DNA from: Planctomycetota bacterium
GTDB taxonomy: Bacteria > Planctomycetota > Phycisphaerae > Phycisphaerales > UBA5793
Direction of reading: 5' to 3'
Assembly (NCBI GenBank): GCA_963205185.1
Contig: CAUJHZ010000044.1
Coordinates: 116,181-180,180, forward strand
Length of the DNA: 64,000 nt
Below, piece after piece: positions 8,338 through 16,367 of this stretch (positions are counted from its first letter, which is position 1; the number at the start of each line of letters is the position of its first letter). The notes under the pieces were generated by a model. That model was not told the origin of the DNA. It did no database searches and saw only the letters and a program-made list of their open reading frames with translations. A program made the translations under genes and the position numbers.

Positions 8338-9366
8338 ATGCAATACCGACGACTCGGAGCAAGCTGCGGCGTGCGCATCAGCCCGCTGTGCCTGGGCACG
8401 ATGAACTTCGGCGCCATCACGAGCGAGAAGGACTCGTGGGCCATCATGGACCGCGCTCTGGCCGAAGGCATCAACTTCTTCGACACGGCCAACGTCTATG
8501 GCCGGGCGTTCTGGAGCGCCGAGCACAAGGGCCAGGTCGGCCTGACCGAGACGGTCATCGGCAACTGGTTTGCGCAGGGCGGCGGCCGGCGGGAGCGCAC
8601 CGTGCTGGCCACCAAGGTCTACGGCCAGATGCAACTGGCCGACGGCTTCGATCCCGACCGCGAAGGCGGGCTGAGCGCGCGGCGGATCATTCTCGATTGC
8701 GAAGCATCGCTGCGCCGCCTGCAGACCGACTACATCGATCTTTACCAGATGCACCACATCGATCGCGCCTGCCCGGTAGAAGAAGTCTTCGAAGCGTTCG
8801 ATGCGCTCAAGAAGAAGGGCAAGGTGCTCTACATGGGTTCGAGCAACTTCGCCGGCTGGGACATCGCTCGCTACAACGAGGCCGCCCGGCGACTGGGCAC
8901 ACCCGGGCTCGTGAGCGAGCAGAGCATCTACAGCCTGCGCGTGCGCGCGATCGAAGCCGAGGTCGTGCCCGCGTGCCGGGAGTATGGCGTGGGCATCATT
9001 CCCTGGAGCCCGCTGGGCGGCGGGCTGCTTGGGGGCGTGCTGGGCAAGGATGCAAGCCGCGATGCCAGCCAGGGCTCGCGCCGCACCGGGCCGCGCATCA
9101 ACGAAGCGCTGGACAAGTGCCGAGCCCAGGTTGAGCAGTACGAAGCGCTGTGCCGCGAACTGGGCGAGTCGCCGGCGAACGTCGCGCTCGCCTGGCTGCT
9201 GCACAACCCGGTGGTGACGGCGCCGATCATCGGCCCGCGCACCATGGATCAGTTCACCGGCTGCCTCCGCGCGATCGAACTCAAACTCGATGAGGCGACA
9301 CTGCAGCGCCTCGACGGAATCTGGCCCGGCCCCGGCGGCGAAGCGCCAAAGCATTACGCGTGGTGA
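8338..9366 (+). CDS. aldo/keto reductase
   Basis: 342 aa, with GGAGAGAGG just upstream of the ATG. It is an NADPH-dependent (alpha/beta)8 barrel that reduces aldehydes and ketones. The catalytic tetrad is visible: Asp49 and Tyr54 ('FFDTANVYG'), Lys93 ('LATKVYG') and His139 ('YQMHHID'). The 'GSSNFAGWDI' loop and 'NVALAWLLHNPVVTAPIIGPR' C-terminal cofactor-binding region are typical of the YajO/Kv-beta-like branch. Physiological substrate unknown. It is cytoplasmic, and the length is normal for the family. Confidence 0.95.
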   Translation: MQYRRLGASCGVRISPLCLGTMNFGAITSEKDSWAIMDRALAEGINFFDTANVYGRAFWSAEHKGQVGLTETVIGNWFAQGGGRRERTVLATKVYGQMQLADGFDPDREGGLSARRIILDCEASLRRLQTDYIDLYQMHHIDRACPVEEVFEAFDALKKKGKVLYMGSSNFAGWDIARYNEAARRLGTPGLVSEQSIYSLRVRAIEAEVVPACREYGVGIIPWSPLGGGLLGGVLGKDASRDASQGSRRTGPRINEALDKCRAQVEQYEALCRELGESPANVALAWLLHNPVVTAPIIGPRTMDQFTGCLRAIELKLDEATLQRLDGIWPGPGGEAPKHYAW

Positions 9367-9425
9367 CGGGCGCGGCGCGCTGAGAGCAGCGCACGCAGCC
9401 GAACGCGGCGTGATTGGATCGGACG

Positions 9426-9923
9426 ATGCGTAAGCGTCTGCGAAACACGATCAAGTGGGGCGGGACGGCGCTGACTGTGCTGCTGCTGGTCGTGTGGGTG
9501 GGGAGTCGGTGGTGGTGGGCGGGCGTTGAGTTCTTGCCGACGGGTGAGTTGTTTGTAACCGGCGGCCGGTTTGCGATTGGCTGGCAAGAGCCTTGGTCTA
9601 TCGTCCCTGAAAATTACTCATGCTGGATGTCGCGCCTGTGGTCGACGCGCTTCGAGTGGTGGTTCGACGCATGGCCGCAACCCGGGGCAATGGGCCGAAC
9701 CTTGTTCACGGTAGTCAGCCCTATCTGGGTGATATTCCTGCTCGCGGCTGCTCCCACGCTCTGGCTCTGGTGGCGCGATCGACGCCGCGCGCCCGGGATG
9801 TGTACTCACTGCGGCTACGACCTGCGCGGCGTCGCGCATGAAGTCTGTCCGGAGTGCGGGGCGCCCCCACCCCAGCCCTCCCCCGCAAAGCCGGAGGAGG
9901 GAGTCGATAGTACCGCGCTGTAG
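9426..9923 (+). CDS. small membrane protein with C-terminal zinc ribbon
   Basis: 165 aa from ATG 9426. A TM helix at ~10-28 ('TALTVLLLVVWVGSRWW') is followed by an extracytoplasmic stretch with 'FAIGWQEPWSIVP', a second TM helix ('PIWVIFLLAAAPTLWLWW'), and a zinc ribbon 'CTHCGYDLRGVAHEVCPECG' holding two Cys pairs. This organisation recurs in the window (20761-21210, 21889-22350, with relatives at 18529 and 21527). The ribbon is common in Phycisphaerae membrane proteins and has no known function. The C-terminal tail is encoded by a CCTCC...GGAGG inverted repeat (9877-9897), suggesting a repeat was appended to the gene. Confidence 0.8.
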   Translation: MRKRLRNTIKWGGTALTVLLLVVWVGSRWWWAGVEFLPTGELFVTGGRFAIGWQEPWSIVPENYSCWMSRLWSTRFEWWFDAWPQPGAMGRTLFTVVSPIWVIFLLAAAPTLWLWWRDRRRAPGMCTHCGYDLRGVAHEVCPECGAPPPQPSPAKPEEGVDSTAL

Positions 9924-9932
9924 GATCACCCG

Positions 9933-9980
9933 ATGCGCAACCGTCTGCAAAGCACCATCAAGTGGGGCGTGCTGCTGCAG
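9933..9980 (+). pseudogene. 5' remnant of a zinc-ribbon membrane protein gene
   Basis: The 16 codons from ATG 9933 read MRNRLQSTIKWGVLLQ, clearly the same start as the paralogue 9 bp upstream (MRKRLRNTIKWG) and those ending at 21210 and 22350 (MRSRLRSAIKWS). The DNA is also similar over ~36 bp. Homology then stops and the frame runs into the neighbouring minus-strand gene. This is best read as the remains of a tandem duplicate whose body was deleted. Confidence 0.7.
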
Positions 9981-10006
9981 ATTCGTATGACTAGCGCGCC
10001 GCCGGC

Positions 10007-11026
10007 TCAGCGCTGCAGATTGACAATCTCGCCCTGGGTGGCGACGGACAGGCCGGCATCGCGCAGGAGTTGGTTCGCGTCGCTGTCGGAGCGAAGCAGC
10101 GCATTCGTGTGATTCAGGTGGATGAACCTGATCTTTGCCCGTTCCGCGGCCGGCAGTGCGGCGAAGCGCTGCATGCTTTCGAGCACGAACGGGTGTGGAA
10201 TCTCAGACATGTCCCGGCCGCCGAGTTCTTCACCATCGAAGAACGTGCCGTCGAGAAAGGCGACATCCACGCGCGCAATCTCATCTTCGATGCGACGATC
10301 CCATCGCTCCCACTTGTCGATGTCGGGAATGTAGAGAATCGATCGCGCCGGTCCATCGATGCGGAAACCGACGGTTTCCGAGAATTCATCGCGGTGGGGG
10401 ACGGTGATCGGCGTCACCTTCAGACGGGCGTTGAGGGCGACGGGTTGATCGGCCTGCAGCGGCCGCAATTCGATGTTGCCCAGCGAGACGAGCTGGCTCC
10501 ACGGCCCGTTGCGCGTGAGAAACTCCGTCATGCGCGGCATGGCATAGACCGGCATGCCGCTGCTGCCGCACACTTCGCGGCCGAGATCCTGGAGGCCCGT
10601 GTAGTGCCCGATGTGCGCGTGCGTGAGCAGAATGCCATCGAGCAGAGGCTGCGAAGCCTTCGCCCGCGCATCACTCGATTGCGGCGGCGCGAGGGCATCG
10701 AGCATGGCCAGTTGCTCGCCGAAGTCGGGCGTGCAGTCGATGAGCCAGCGCTGGCCGGCGGACGGATCGACGATGGCCAGACAGGCGACGTAGCGCCGCA
10801 ACGCCGGTTCCAGCCGCGCCGCCTCGCAGCACGTTCGCCGGCAGGCCGTCTGCGGATAGCCCGCGTCCTGTGCGACGCCGAGGACCACTACATACGGGGC
10901 GTCCGGCGGGCGCTGGGCGCGCGCCCAGGGCAGATGTGCTGAATTGCAGCCAAAGCCGAGTGCAACACTCACGGCCAGCAGAAGCAGTGCCAGCAGACGC
11001 GAATTCATCGGGCATGATATCGGCAT
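10007..11026 (-). CDS. PqqB-like metallo-beta-lactamase-fold hydrolase, probable lipoprotein
   Basis: 339 aa. The start at 11026 overlaps the upstream stop by one base (TAATG), implying translational coupling; ATG at 11008 is an alternative that begins the signal peptide directly (MNSRLLALLLLAVSV), with a Cys at the end of the hydrophobic stretch. The mature part opens with 'VVVLGVAQDAGYPQTACRR', the PqqB-like N-terminus with clustered cysteines, followed by the MBL metal motif 'LLTHAHIGHYTGL'. The usual HxHxDH reads HxHxGH here, so the second metal site may be altered. PqqB acts in PQQ maturation, but no other pqq gene is in the window and export is unusual for true PqqB. Substrate unknown. 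Confidence 0.8.
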   Translation of the reverse strand: MPISCPMNSRLLALLLLAVSVALGFGCNSAHLPWARAQRPPDAPYVVVLGVAQDAGYPQTACRRTCCEAARLEPALRRYVACLAIVDPSAGQRWLIDCTPDFGEQLAMLDALAPPQSSDARAKASQPLLDGILLTHAHIGHYTGLQDLGREVCGSSGMPVYAMPRMTEFLTRNGPWSQLVSLGNIELRPLQADQPVALNARLKVTPITVPHRDEFSETVGFRIDGPARSILYIPDIDKWERWDRRIEDEIARVDVAFLDGTFFDGEELGGRDMSEIPHPFVLESMQRFAALPAAERAKIRFIHLNHTNALLRSDSDANQLLRDAGLSVATQGEIVNLQR

Positions 11027-11592
11027 TACAGCCCCAGCAGTGCGCCGAGCTTTGTCACCGTGTTCCAGTTGCGCACGGTGCAGGTGGTGCCCAGCGTCGC
11101 GTCGAGATAGGCGCTGGTGAGTCGGGTGCGCGCGATGCCGTTTGGCGTGTGCAGGTAGATCTCGCAGCCGCGCACCGAGAACGAATCGCCCGGCGAGCGG
11201 TCGGCGTCAAGGCTCGCCACCTGGCCGGCGGTCGGGCGCTCGGCGAGGAAACCCACGTGCAGCGTCGCCGCGTTCACGCCCGGCCTCGCAAACGGATTGA
11301 CCTTGATCACTTCGGCCATCTCCTTGCGCGAGCGGATGACGACCACGGGCTCAAAGCCGAAGTCGCGGCCGATGCACTGCGGAAGTTCCTTCGCCAGCGA
11401 GCGCGCCAGATCGGCGCGGGCCGCGAAGAGCACGTTGCCGCTCTGGATGTAGGTCTGCACTGCGGCGCAGCCGGCTGCTTCGAAGATCGCCGCCAGCGCC
11501 TTCATGGGCACGATGCGTTTGCCGCCGACGTTGATGCCGCGCAGCAGGGCGACGTGTGTCAACGCTTCGGCGCTCGGGCGGTCGGCGGGCAT
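11026..11592 (-). CDS. DUF1697 family protein
   Basis: 188 aa. The conserved DUF1697 opening 'HVALLRGINVGGKRIVPM' and 'TYIQSGNVLF' are unmistakable, as is the 'RNWNTVTKL' C-terminal motif. The family is a small cytoplasmic protein of unknown activity. Its stop codon overlaps the start of the PqqB-like gene, so the two form an operon. Confidence 0.93.
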   Translation of the reverse strand: MPADRPSAEALTHVALLRGINVGGKRIVPMKALAAIFEAAGCAAVQTYIQSGNVLFAARADLARSLAKELPQCIGRDFGFEPVVVIRSRKEMAEVIKVNPFARPGVNAATLHVGFLAERPTAGQVASLDADRSPGDSFSVRGCEIYLHTPNGIARTRLTSAYLDATLGTTCTVRNWNTVTKLGALLGL

Positions 11593-11785
11593 CGGGCATT
11601 CCTGGCAGATCGGAAGTCGAAAAACATAGGCTCCGCGCCGGCGCCAAATCCTCCATCACGAGCCGCCACCTCGCCCCGGGCAAATTCCTTGACGACGAAA
11701 AGCGTTAAACTGGCAAAGGTGCTCGCGCTGCCTCGCTCGATCCGGCTATGCTCAATCAGCCGCCCTTCCTTACCTCAGGAATCGA

Positions 11786-12115
11786 ATGAGTACCTATCGA
11801 ACCGTGGCCGAGCCCTCGGGCCGTTATTCTATTGCGCTCACCGACGAAGAGGGGCGCATTCTGCTCAAGAGCGATGGCTATCCGAGTCGCGAGTCTGCGA
11901 TCCTGGCCATTCACCGCTGCCGCGCCAACGGCCAGTCCCGGGCCAACTACCGCTGCACCTCCTGCGACGGCAAGTTCTCGTTCTGCCTCATTGACGGCCA
12001 CGGCCACCGCGTCGCCGACGGCCCGGACCACTTCACCGAGCAGGACCGCGACGCCTGCATCGCCCATTGCATCCTCTGCGCTGCCTCCGGAGTTGAAGTG
12101 CGTGATGGGGTGTAA
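11786..12115 (+). CDS. YegP/DUF1508-like protein
   Basis: 109 aa from ATG 11786, with AGGA 7 nt upstream. The first ~45 residues ('GRYSIALTDEEGRILLKS', then 'YPSRESAILAIHRCRAN') show the DUF1508 (UPF0339/YegP) strand-strand-helix pattern: a GxFYF-like strand, a turn with 'G', and a helix following 'Y..R..A..AI'. The second half is Cys-rich (six Cys between ~57 and ~102) and could be a degenerate second repeat. Role unknown. It is the first of three such genes, each near an unrecognised ~100-aa protein (12195, 12708, 17073). Confidence 0.7.
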   Translation: MSTYRTVAEPSGRYSIALTDEEGRILLKSDGYPSRESAILAIHRCRANGQSRANYRCTSCDGKFSFCLIDGHGHRVADGPDHFTEQDRDACIAHCILCAASGVEVRDGV

Positions 12116-12194
12116 GTGAATCCCTCAGGCCGGCTTTCGCCGCGTCGGCCCTACCATCAAGTCGGCTGTCCGGATCGGTGAGTCAGGAGGCCCC

Positions 12195-12470
12195 GTGCCC
12201 GATGTTGCGATTCACGAGGAGTTTCCGGGTGGCTCGCTGTGCACGGCTCTCGCGGTGAAGAGCGCCGCCGCTCTTCGCGCGCTGCTGGTCGATCGCGGTC
12301 TGCGCGAAGTTCATCTCCACTGCCGCAAGGGCAAGGTCTCGACCATCGTTCGCTCATCGACCGTCGCCAATCTCTCCGACGCCGATTTTGCCTGGCTGAC
12401 AAGCGCCATTGATGGCGATTACCGCTATCTCTGCTGCCGCATGCCTGGCGCTCAGGGCGGCAGGGCCTGA
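12195..12470 (+). CDS. small protein of a local paralogous family, unknown
   Basis: 91 aa. The GTG start at 12195 is set by AGGAGG at 12185-12190. The N-terminus 'MPDVAIHEEFPGG' and the C-terminal motif 'LSDADFAWLTSAIDGDYRYL' recur, diverged, in the genes at 12708 and 17073. The pattern suggests a small alpha/beta fold: beta strand, loop, 'LRALLVDRGL' helix, then an acidic 'DADF.WL' helix. I know no family that matches. It lies directly after a DUF1508-like gene, so the two may be functionally linked. Confidence 0.72.
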   Translation: MPDVAIHEEFPGGSLCTALAVKSAAALRALLVDRGLREVHLHCRKGKVSTIVRSSTVANLSDADFAWLTSAIDGDYRYLCCRMPGAQGGRA

Positions 12471-12707
12471 GCTGCCCCGGCCAATCCGCCAACTGCTCAC
12501 GGGCGCAGCGGCGGATTGCTGCGCCGCCACCCGATTCCAGCGCGCCATAATCATTTCGCGGTCGCCAAGGCGAGCCAGCAACCTTCGTGCGCCCTCTGCG
12601 TCTTGAGGATTCGGCCCCGTTCGCCTGCGGCTGGCAGACCTCTGGCCGTCGCAGCCGCGGGCGCCTTTGGCGCGGGCGCTGCTCGCCCCAGCAGAGGAAG
12701 TTCCGTC

Positions 12708-13013
12708 ATGCCCGATGTGCACATCTATGAAGTGTTCGACGGCTCTACGGTCAGTGCGAACATCAACGTCGCCAATCTCGAGGAGCTGCGCGTCCACCTT
12801 CGCCGGCGCATCAGCGATGACCTCCTCTTCGCGCTCGAAGAGTCCAGCCGTGGCGAGTCGCGGTTGGAGCGCAAATCCACCACGGCCTCGCTGACAAACG
12901 CGGACTTCCACTGGCTGACGACCGCAGCCGAGGGCGCCCGCCGGTGCATCCGCATCGAAACCGGAGTGATACCGGCCCCGGCCGCCGAGCCGCCGCCTCA
13001 GGCCAGCGGCTGA
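12708..13013 (+). CDS. small protein of a local paralogous family, unknown
   Basis: 101 aa from ATG 12708, with AGAGGAAG at 12692-12699; longer upstream frames lack a ribosome binding site. It opens 'MPDVHIYEVFDGS' like the gene at 12195 and contains 'LTNADFHWLTTAAEGARR', the shared C-terminal motif. The C-terminal ~12 residues are Pro/Ala-rich. No known domain recognised. It sits between a paralogue and a DUF1508-like gene, all on the same strand. Confidence 0.72.
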   Translation: MPDVHIYEVFDGSTVSANINVANLEELRVHLRRRISDDLLFALEESSRGESRLERKSTTASLTNADFHWLTTAAEGARRCIRIETGVIPAPAAEPPPQASG

Positions 13014-13159
13014 GCGGCCGCACATCCACCGCTCGCATCAGGTCGGCATCGCGCCGCACTGCCCGGCCGCGCGCGGCTCTCCTTGACGGCATTGCCTCGC
13101 CGGTTCTACCATTGCTGCCCGCGGGGCGGTGGTGTCCCCGCCATGGAGGGACTGAGGCT

Positions 13160-13510
13160 GTGGCCGTTTTCCATTTGCGCCGCTCGAGCGACAACCGGTT
13201 CTATTTCGTGGCGTATGCGAAGTGGGGTCCGCGGCTGATCCAGAGCGGGCCGTACCCGACGCGCGATGCGGCTCAGCGCGCGGTGGAGGCCTGCCGCTCT
13301 GTGGCGGCCGATGAGGCGCACTACCACCGGCACGATCCCGGACCCGACAAGCACTACTTTGACATGACCGACGCCGGCAAAGCCTATCTCGCCACGAGCG
13401 ACACGTTCAGCGCCGTGCACCGGCGCGATGAAACCATCTCGTACTGCCGCGAGCGCCTGCCCAAGGCCGGTTTCACCGATGACACGCTGACGCCGGCGCC
13501 CGCAGGGTGA
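13160..13510 (+). CDS. DUF1508-like protein
   Basis: 116 aa from GTG 13160, with GGAGGG at 13145-13150. It begins 'AVFHLRRSSDNRFYFVAY', the exposed FYF strand typical of DUF1508, then 'IQSGPYPTRDAAQRAVEACR', the matching helix. A second region (~55-85, 'HYFDMTDAGKAYLATSDTF') may be a degenerate second copy. Longer in-frame upstream extensions have no Shine-Dalgarno and odd composition. It is the second of the three DUF1508-like genes here. Confidence 0.68.
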   Translation: MAVFHLRRSSDNRFYFVAYAKWGPRLIQSGPYPTRDAAQRAVEACRSVAADEAHYHRHDPGPDKHYFDMTDAGKAYLATSDTFSAVHRRDETISYCRERLPKAGFTDDTLTPAPAG

Positions 13511-13595
13511 AGCCGGTGCTCGCGCTCCGCACTCTCTGCTCGCCGCGGCCGCGGAGGGCATGCGACGGCGGCGGTGGGACGGATACGCCGGAGAC

Positions 13596-13632
13596 AAAAA
13601 CAGCAGCCCCATCTCTTGCGAGGTGAGGCTGC
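13596..13632 (-). terminator. intrinsic terminator of the secreted protein gene
   Basis: On the minus strand an imperfect hairpin (GGCTGC at 13632-13627, GCAGCC at 13603-13608, with an inner paired segment) is followed by TTTTT at 13600-13596. It lies 50 bp after the stop at 13683. The equivalent hairpin after the duplicated gene is at 14851-14880. Confidence 0.6.
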
Positions 13633-13993
13633 CTGGAATGGATTGAACCCGTCGCTTCAGAGCGACGTGGAGTGATGAGTGATTACGGAACCTGGACGAC
13701 GTTGCTGGTCTCGCAGGGGCTGCCTGAGACGACGACCATCTGGACGTATCGGCCGCACGCGCCGGTGCCGACGCTGCTGCCGACCTGTCCAGCGCCGCTG
13801 CCGGTATTGCCCTGGTAGTTGACCTGCAGTCCGCTGCTGCTCAGACCGAGCGTGGTGCCCGCGCAGGGGCCGCCGGGAATGACGTAGCCTCCGGCGCTGG
13901 CGGCCGAGACGATGGCCATGGGTTTGTTGGCGGTGGCGTTGGACCACGCGACGACGACGCGGCCGGGGCAGTCGCCGCTGATGCTGATGCGCG
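13617..13993. repeat. long direct repeat, copy 1
   Basis: This 377-bp block reappears at 14865-15241 (offset exactly 1248 bp) with about 17 mismatches by my count, most of them in one ~40-bp stretch. It spans the last ~100 codons of the secreted-protein gene plus ~65 bp downstream reaching into the terminator, so the duplication is of DNA, not just of a domain. Confidence 0.9.
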
Positions 13994-14648
13994 CCCCGCT
14001 GCCGCAGCCGGGATCGCCGTAGAGTTTCAGGCAGATCGGCGGCGCTGCGTAACGCGTATTGAAGTTGCCGCCGACGATCGAGAACGACTGCATGAGGTTC
14101 GCACCGTTCTCGACGTCGCGGTAGATGGCGCTCCAGTGGTCGCCGGTCGCGCGGGCGCCGAAGTAGTACAGCGTGTTCGCCTCGAGGCAGATCGGATCGA
14201 CCGACATCTGCACGAAGTGCGGCTGTCCTGAATTGAGCAGGTGGAAGTCCGCGCCCGCGAGTTCGTTGTTGATATCCGGCGTGCCGGCGTTGTCAGGGAA
14301 GATCGAACCGCGGAACGTGTCGGGAGTTCCCGTCACATACCAGCCGTCGGTCGCGATGGCGCAGAGGGTGTAATCCTCCCTGAGCATGAAGGGCTGATAG
14401 ACCTCCCAGCCCGACGACGTGCCGACAGTGCGGCCCGTGTTGAAAACGAACGCGTTACCTGAGTCATAGAACGTGGTGTCGCAGCCCTGAGGCTGCGCAT
14501 CAGGCGGGAGCGCGAACTGCGCCTGGCGACCGTTGTCGATCGCAATTGTCTCGTCGCCGGCGAGTTCGGCCGGTGGGGCCGCCAACGCCGCCGCACCCGC
14601 AGCCAGCGTTGCACCTGCGGCCAATGCAAAGAATGCCTTCCTTTTCAT
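13683..14648 (-). CDS. secreted protein with duplicated Cys-rich C-terminal beta domain
   Basis: 321 aa from ATG 14648, preceded by AAGGAG on the minus strand. It has a signal peptide (MKRKAFFALAAGATLAAGAAALA) and a mature domain with strands and paired Cys ('CDTTFYDSGNAFVF', 'CLEANTLYYFGARATGDHW') that looks like a lectin- or jelly-roll-like fold. After residue ~223 comes the ~100-residue C-terminal module beginning 'ARISISGDCPGRVVVAWS' and ending 'SPCETSNVVQVP'. That module is near-identical to the next gene's and resembles terminal Cys-rich modules of exported planctomycete proteins. Function unknown. Confidence 0.75.
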   Translation of the reverse strand: MKRKAFFALAAGATLAAGAAALAAPPAELAGDETIAIDNGRQAQFALPPDAQPQGCDTTFYDSGNAFVFNTGRTVGTSSGWEVYQPFMLREDYTLCAIATDGWYVTGTPDTFRGSIFPDNAGTPDINNELAGADFHLLNSGQPHFVQMSVDPICLEANTLYYFGARATGDHWSAIYRDVENGANLMQSFSIVGGNFNTRYAAPPICLKLYGDPGCGSGARISISGDCPGRVVVAWSNATANKPMAIVSAASAGGYVIPGGPCAGTTLGLSSSGLQVNYQGNTGSGAGQVGSSVGTGACGRYVQMVVVSGSPCETSNVVQVP

Positions 14649-14850
14649 CGCTTCTTCTCCTTCTGCCATTCTTATGGCAAAACCCCAAGTTGCACCGCGA
14701 AACCACGCGCAGCGCGCCCGCAGACTGCTCACGCGAATGCGTGTCGGCAGGCGGCGGAACAAGGCCCATCATACCGGAAATCGGGGCTGTTCCGCAAGGG
14801 ACTTCCGTGTAGTTCTTAGAAAATGCCCGCTCCTTGCCCCCAGAACGTCA

Positions 14851-14880
14851 GCAGCCTCACCTCCTGCGAGGTGAGGCTGC
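14851..14880 (-). terminator. perfect 13-bp hairpin downstream of the secreted protein gene
   Basis: GCAGCCTCACCTC (14851-14863) pairs perfectly with GAGGTGAGGCTGC (14868-14880) around a CTGC loop. It is 50 bp beyond the stop codon at 14931. There is no strong U-tract on the minus strand, unlike the related hairpin at 13603. Confidence 0.5.
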
Positions 14881-15241
14881 CTGGAATGGATTGAACCCGT
14901 CGCATCAGAGCGACGTGGAGTGATGAGTGATTACGGAACCTGGACGACGTTGCTGGTCTCGCAGGGGCTGCCTGAGACGACGACCATCTGGACGTATCGG
15001 CCGCACGCGCCGGTGCCGACGCTGCTGCCGACCTGTCCGGCGCCGCTGCCGGTATTGCCCTGATAGTTGACCTGCAGTCCGCTGCTGCTCAGACCCAGCG
15101 TGGTTCCCGCGCAGGGGCCGCCGGGGACGACGTATGCGCCGGTGCTGGATGCAGAAGCAATGGCCATGGGTTTGTTGGCGGTGGCGTTGGACCACGCGAC
15201 GACGACGCGGCCGGGGCAGTCGCCGCTGATGCTGATGCGCG
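14865..15241. repeat. long direct repeat, copy 2
   Basis: Second copy of the block at 13617-13993, about 95% identical by eye. Identity breaks off abruptly at 15241/13993, exactly where the two proteins' N-terminal halves begin to differ, and includes non-coding DNA on the other side. Confidence 0.9.
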
Positions 15242-15908
15242 GGCCTGCGCCGCCCTGTTCGCCGGTGACGCGCCAGGCGCCGGCGTTGAGCGTGCCGCGG
15301 AACTCCCAGTTGGTGCACTTCCAGGTAGCATTGGGGCGCTCGTTGCCCGGCAGCGTGCTTTGACGGAGCACGCCCCAGGAGTTGCTCGCGCCGCCGGAGG
15401 CGACGATGGAGAGCCAGTAGCTCGCGCCGTTATCGAGGGAGATGCCGGTGGCATCGCACTCGAGAAGAGGTGTCGGGCCGGCCTGATTCGGCGGGATGTT
15501 CGTGAAGTCCCACGTGCCCAGCGCCGTGCCGGGCTCGCTGCCGCCGGCATCATCCGCGTGCAGACGGACTTGATACTGATTGACGCCCGTCACGTGCGTG
15601 GCGGATACGAGAACCTGGCACAGGGCGTAGTCGCCGTCTGAGGTGAACTTGTGGGCCGGGCCCCAGCAACCGATCTGCGGCCAGTCGGAGATCGTCCAAC
15701 CCGTGCCGTAGTTCGGCGGGAAGCTGTCATTGAACGTCTCGTAAATGGCGGGACAGCCCTGCGGGTACACGGTTTGATCGACACCGCCGACGATGCCCGG
15801 AGTCAACGTGCGGCCGTCGTTGGTGGGGACGGGGTCATTGGCAAGTACTGCGGTTCCGGCCAGCAGCGTCGCGCCGGCAGCCAAAGCCAACATTTCCTTC
15901 GCTTTCAT
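14931..15908 (-). CDS. secreted protein sharing the duplicated C-terminal beta domain
   Basis: 325 aa from ATG 15908, with GGAGAAG just upstream. Signal peptide MKAKEMLALAAGATLLAGTAVLA. The middle region is unrelated to the neighbouring gene apart from style: 'CPAIYETFNDSFPPNYGTGW', 'SDGDYALCQVLVSATHVTGV' and 'ASYWLSIVASGGASNSWG', consistent with a secreted beta-sandwich. The C-terminal ~100 residues are almost identical to those encoded at 13683-14000. The two genes probably arose by segmental exchange or duplication of that module. Function unknown; likely extracellular or surface-attached. Confidence 0.75.
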   Translation of the reverse strand: MKAKEMLALAAGATLLAGTAVLANDPVPTNDGRTLTPGIVGGVDQTVYPQGCPAIYETFNDSFPPNYGTGWTISDWPQIGCWGPAHKFTSDGDYALCQVLVSATHVTGVNQYQVRLHADDAGGSEPGTALGTWDFTNIPPNQAGPTPLLECDATGISLDNGASYWLSIVASGGASNSWGVLRQSTLPGNERPNATWKCTNWEFRGTLNAGAWRVTGEQGGAGPRISISGDCPGRVVVAWSNATANKPMAIASASSTGAYVVPGGPCAGTTLGLSSSGLQVNYQGNTGSGAGQVGSSVGTGACGRYVQMVVVSGSPCETSNVVQVP

Positions 15909-16367
15909 GTCTCTTCTCCTTCTGCCTGATCAGGCACAGATGTACAGCAGCGCCGTGTACCACCACGGCGCTCTCCGCGAGGTCGTTGCGCATCGAATGA
16001 CGCCCCCTCCCGGAGTAGCCCTCATTTTAACCTACGACAGGCTCGACGGTTGAAAGAATTCTCGATTCCGGCAAATTCTCTCCACCATTCGCTCGCTTCG
16101 AAGCGCCGGATGGCTCGTCGGGCCGCTTATTGCAGGGAGATGGCTGGGCCGACTTGCCATCTGTCCACATTCCCCGTGCCGCGGTCCGCAGGCGCCGCGG
16201 CAGACCCCAAGTCCCGCCGGGGAGGTTGAGCGGGCGGGGGTTTTCCACAATTCCGAGTGAGGATGGGCTTTTTCGGCCGGATGGGGCAAACAGGATGTAC
16301 AATACAGCCAATTCCTTATGGTGGGATAGGGGACCGTCGGCCACCCACGTCGGCGGGGCTGCACGAC
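15909..16367. other. divergent intergenic region with leader palindromes
   Basis: 459 bp between divergent genes, so it should hold promoters for both sides, though I see no convincing -35/-10 pair. In the leader of the minus-strand gene are a 12-bp palindrome GCCTGATCAGGC (15924-15935) and a perfect hairpin, AGCGCCGTG (15949-15957) with CACGGCGCT (15964-15972) around a 6-nt loop. These could be an operator and an RNA leader structure. No gene is supported here. Confidence 0.4.

Noticed and set aside
8035..9354. 439-aa minus-strand frame
   Set aside because: Antisense to the aldo/keto reductase, whose catalytic residues are clear; its composition is compositional noise from high GC.
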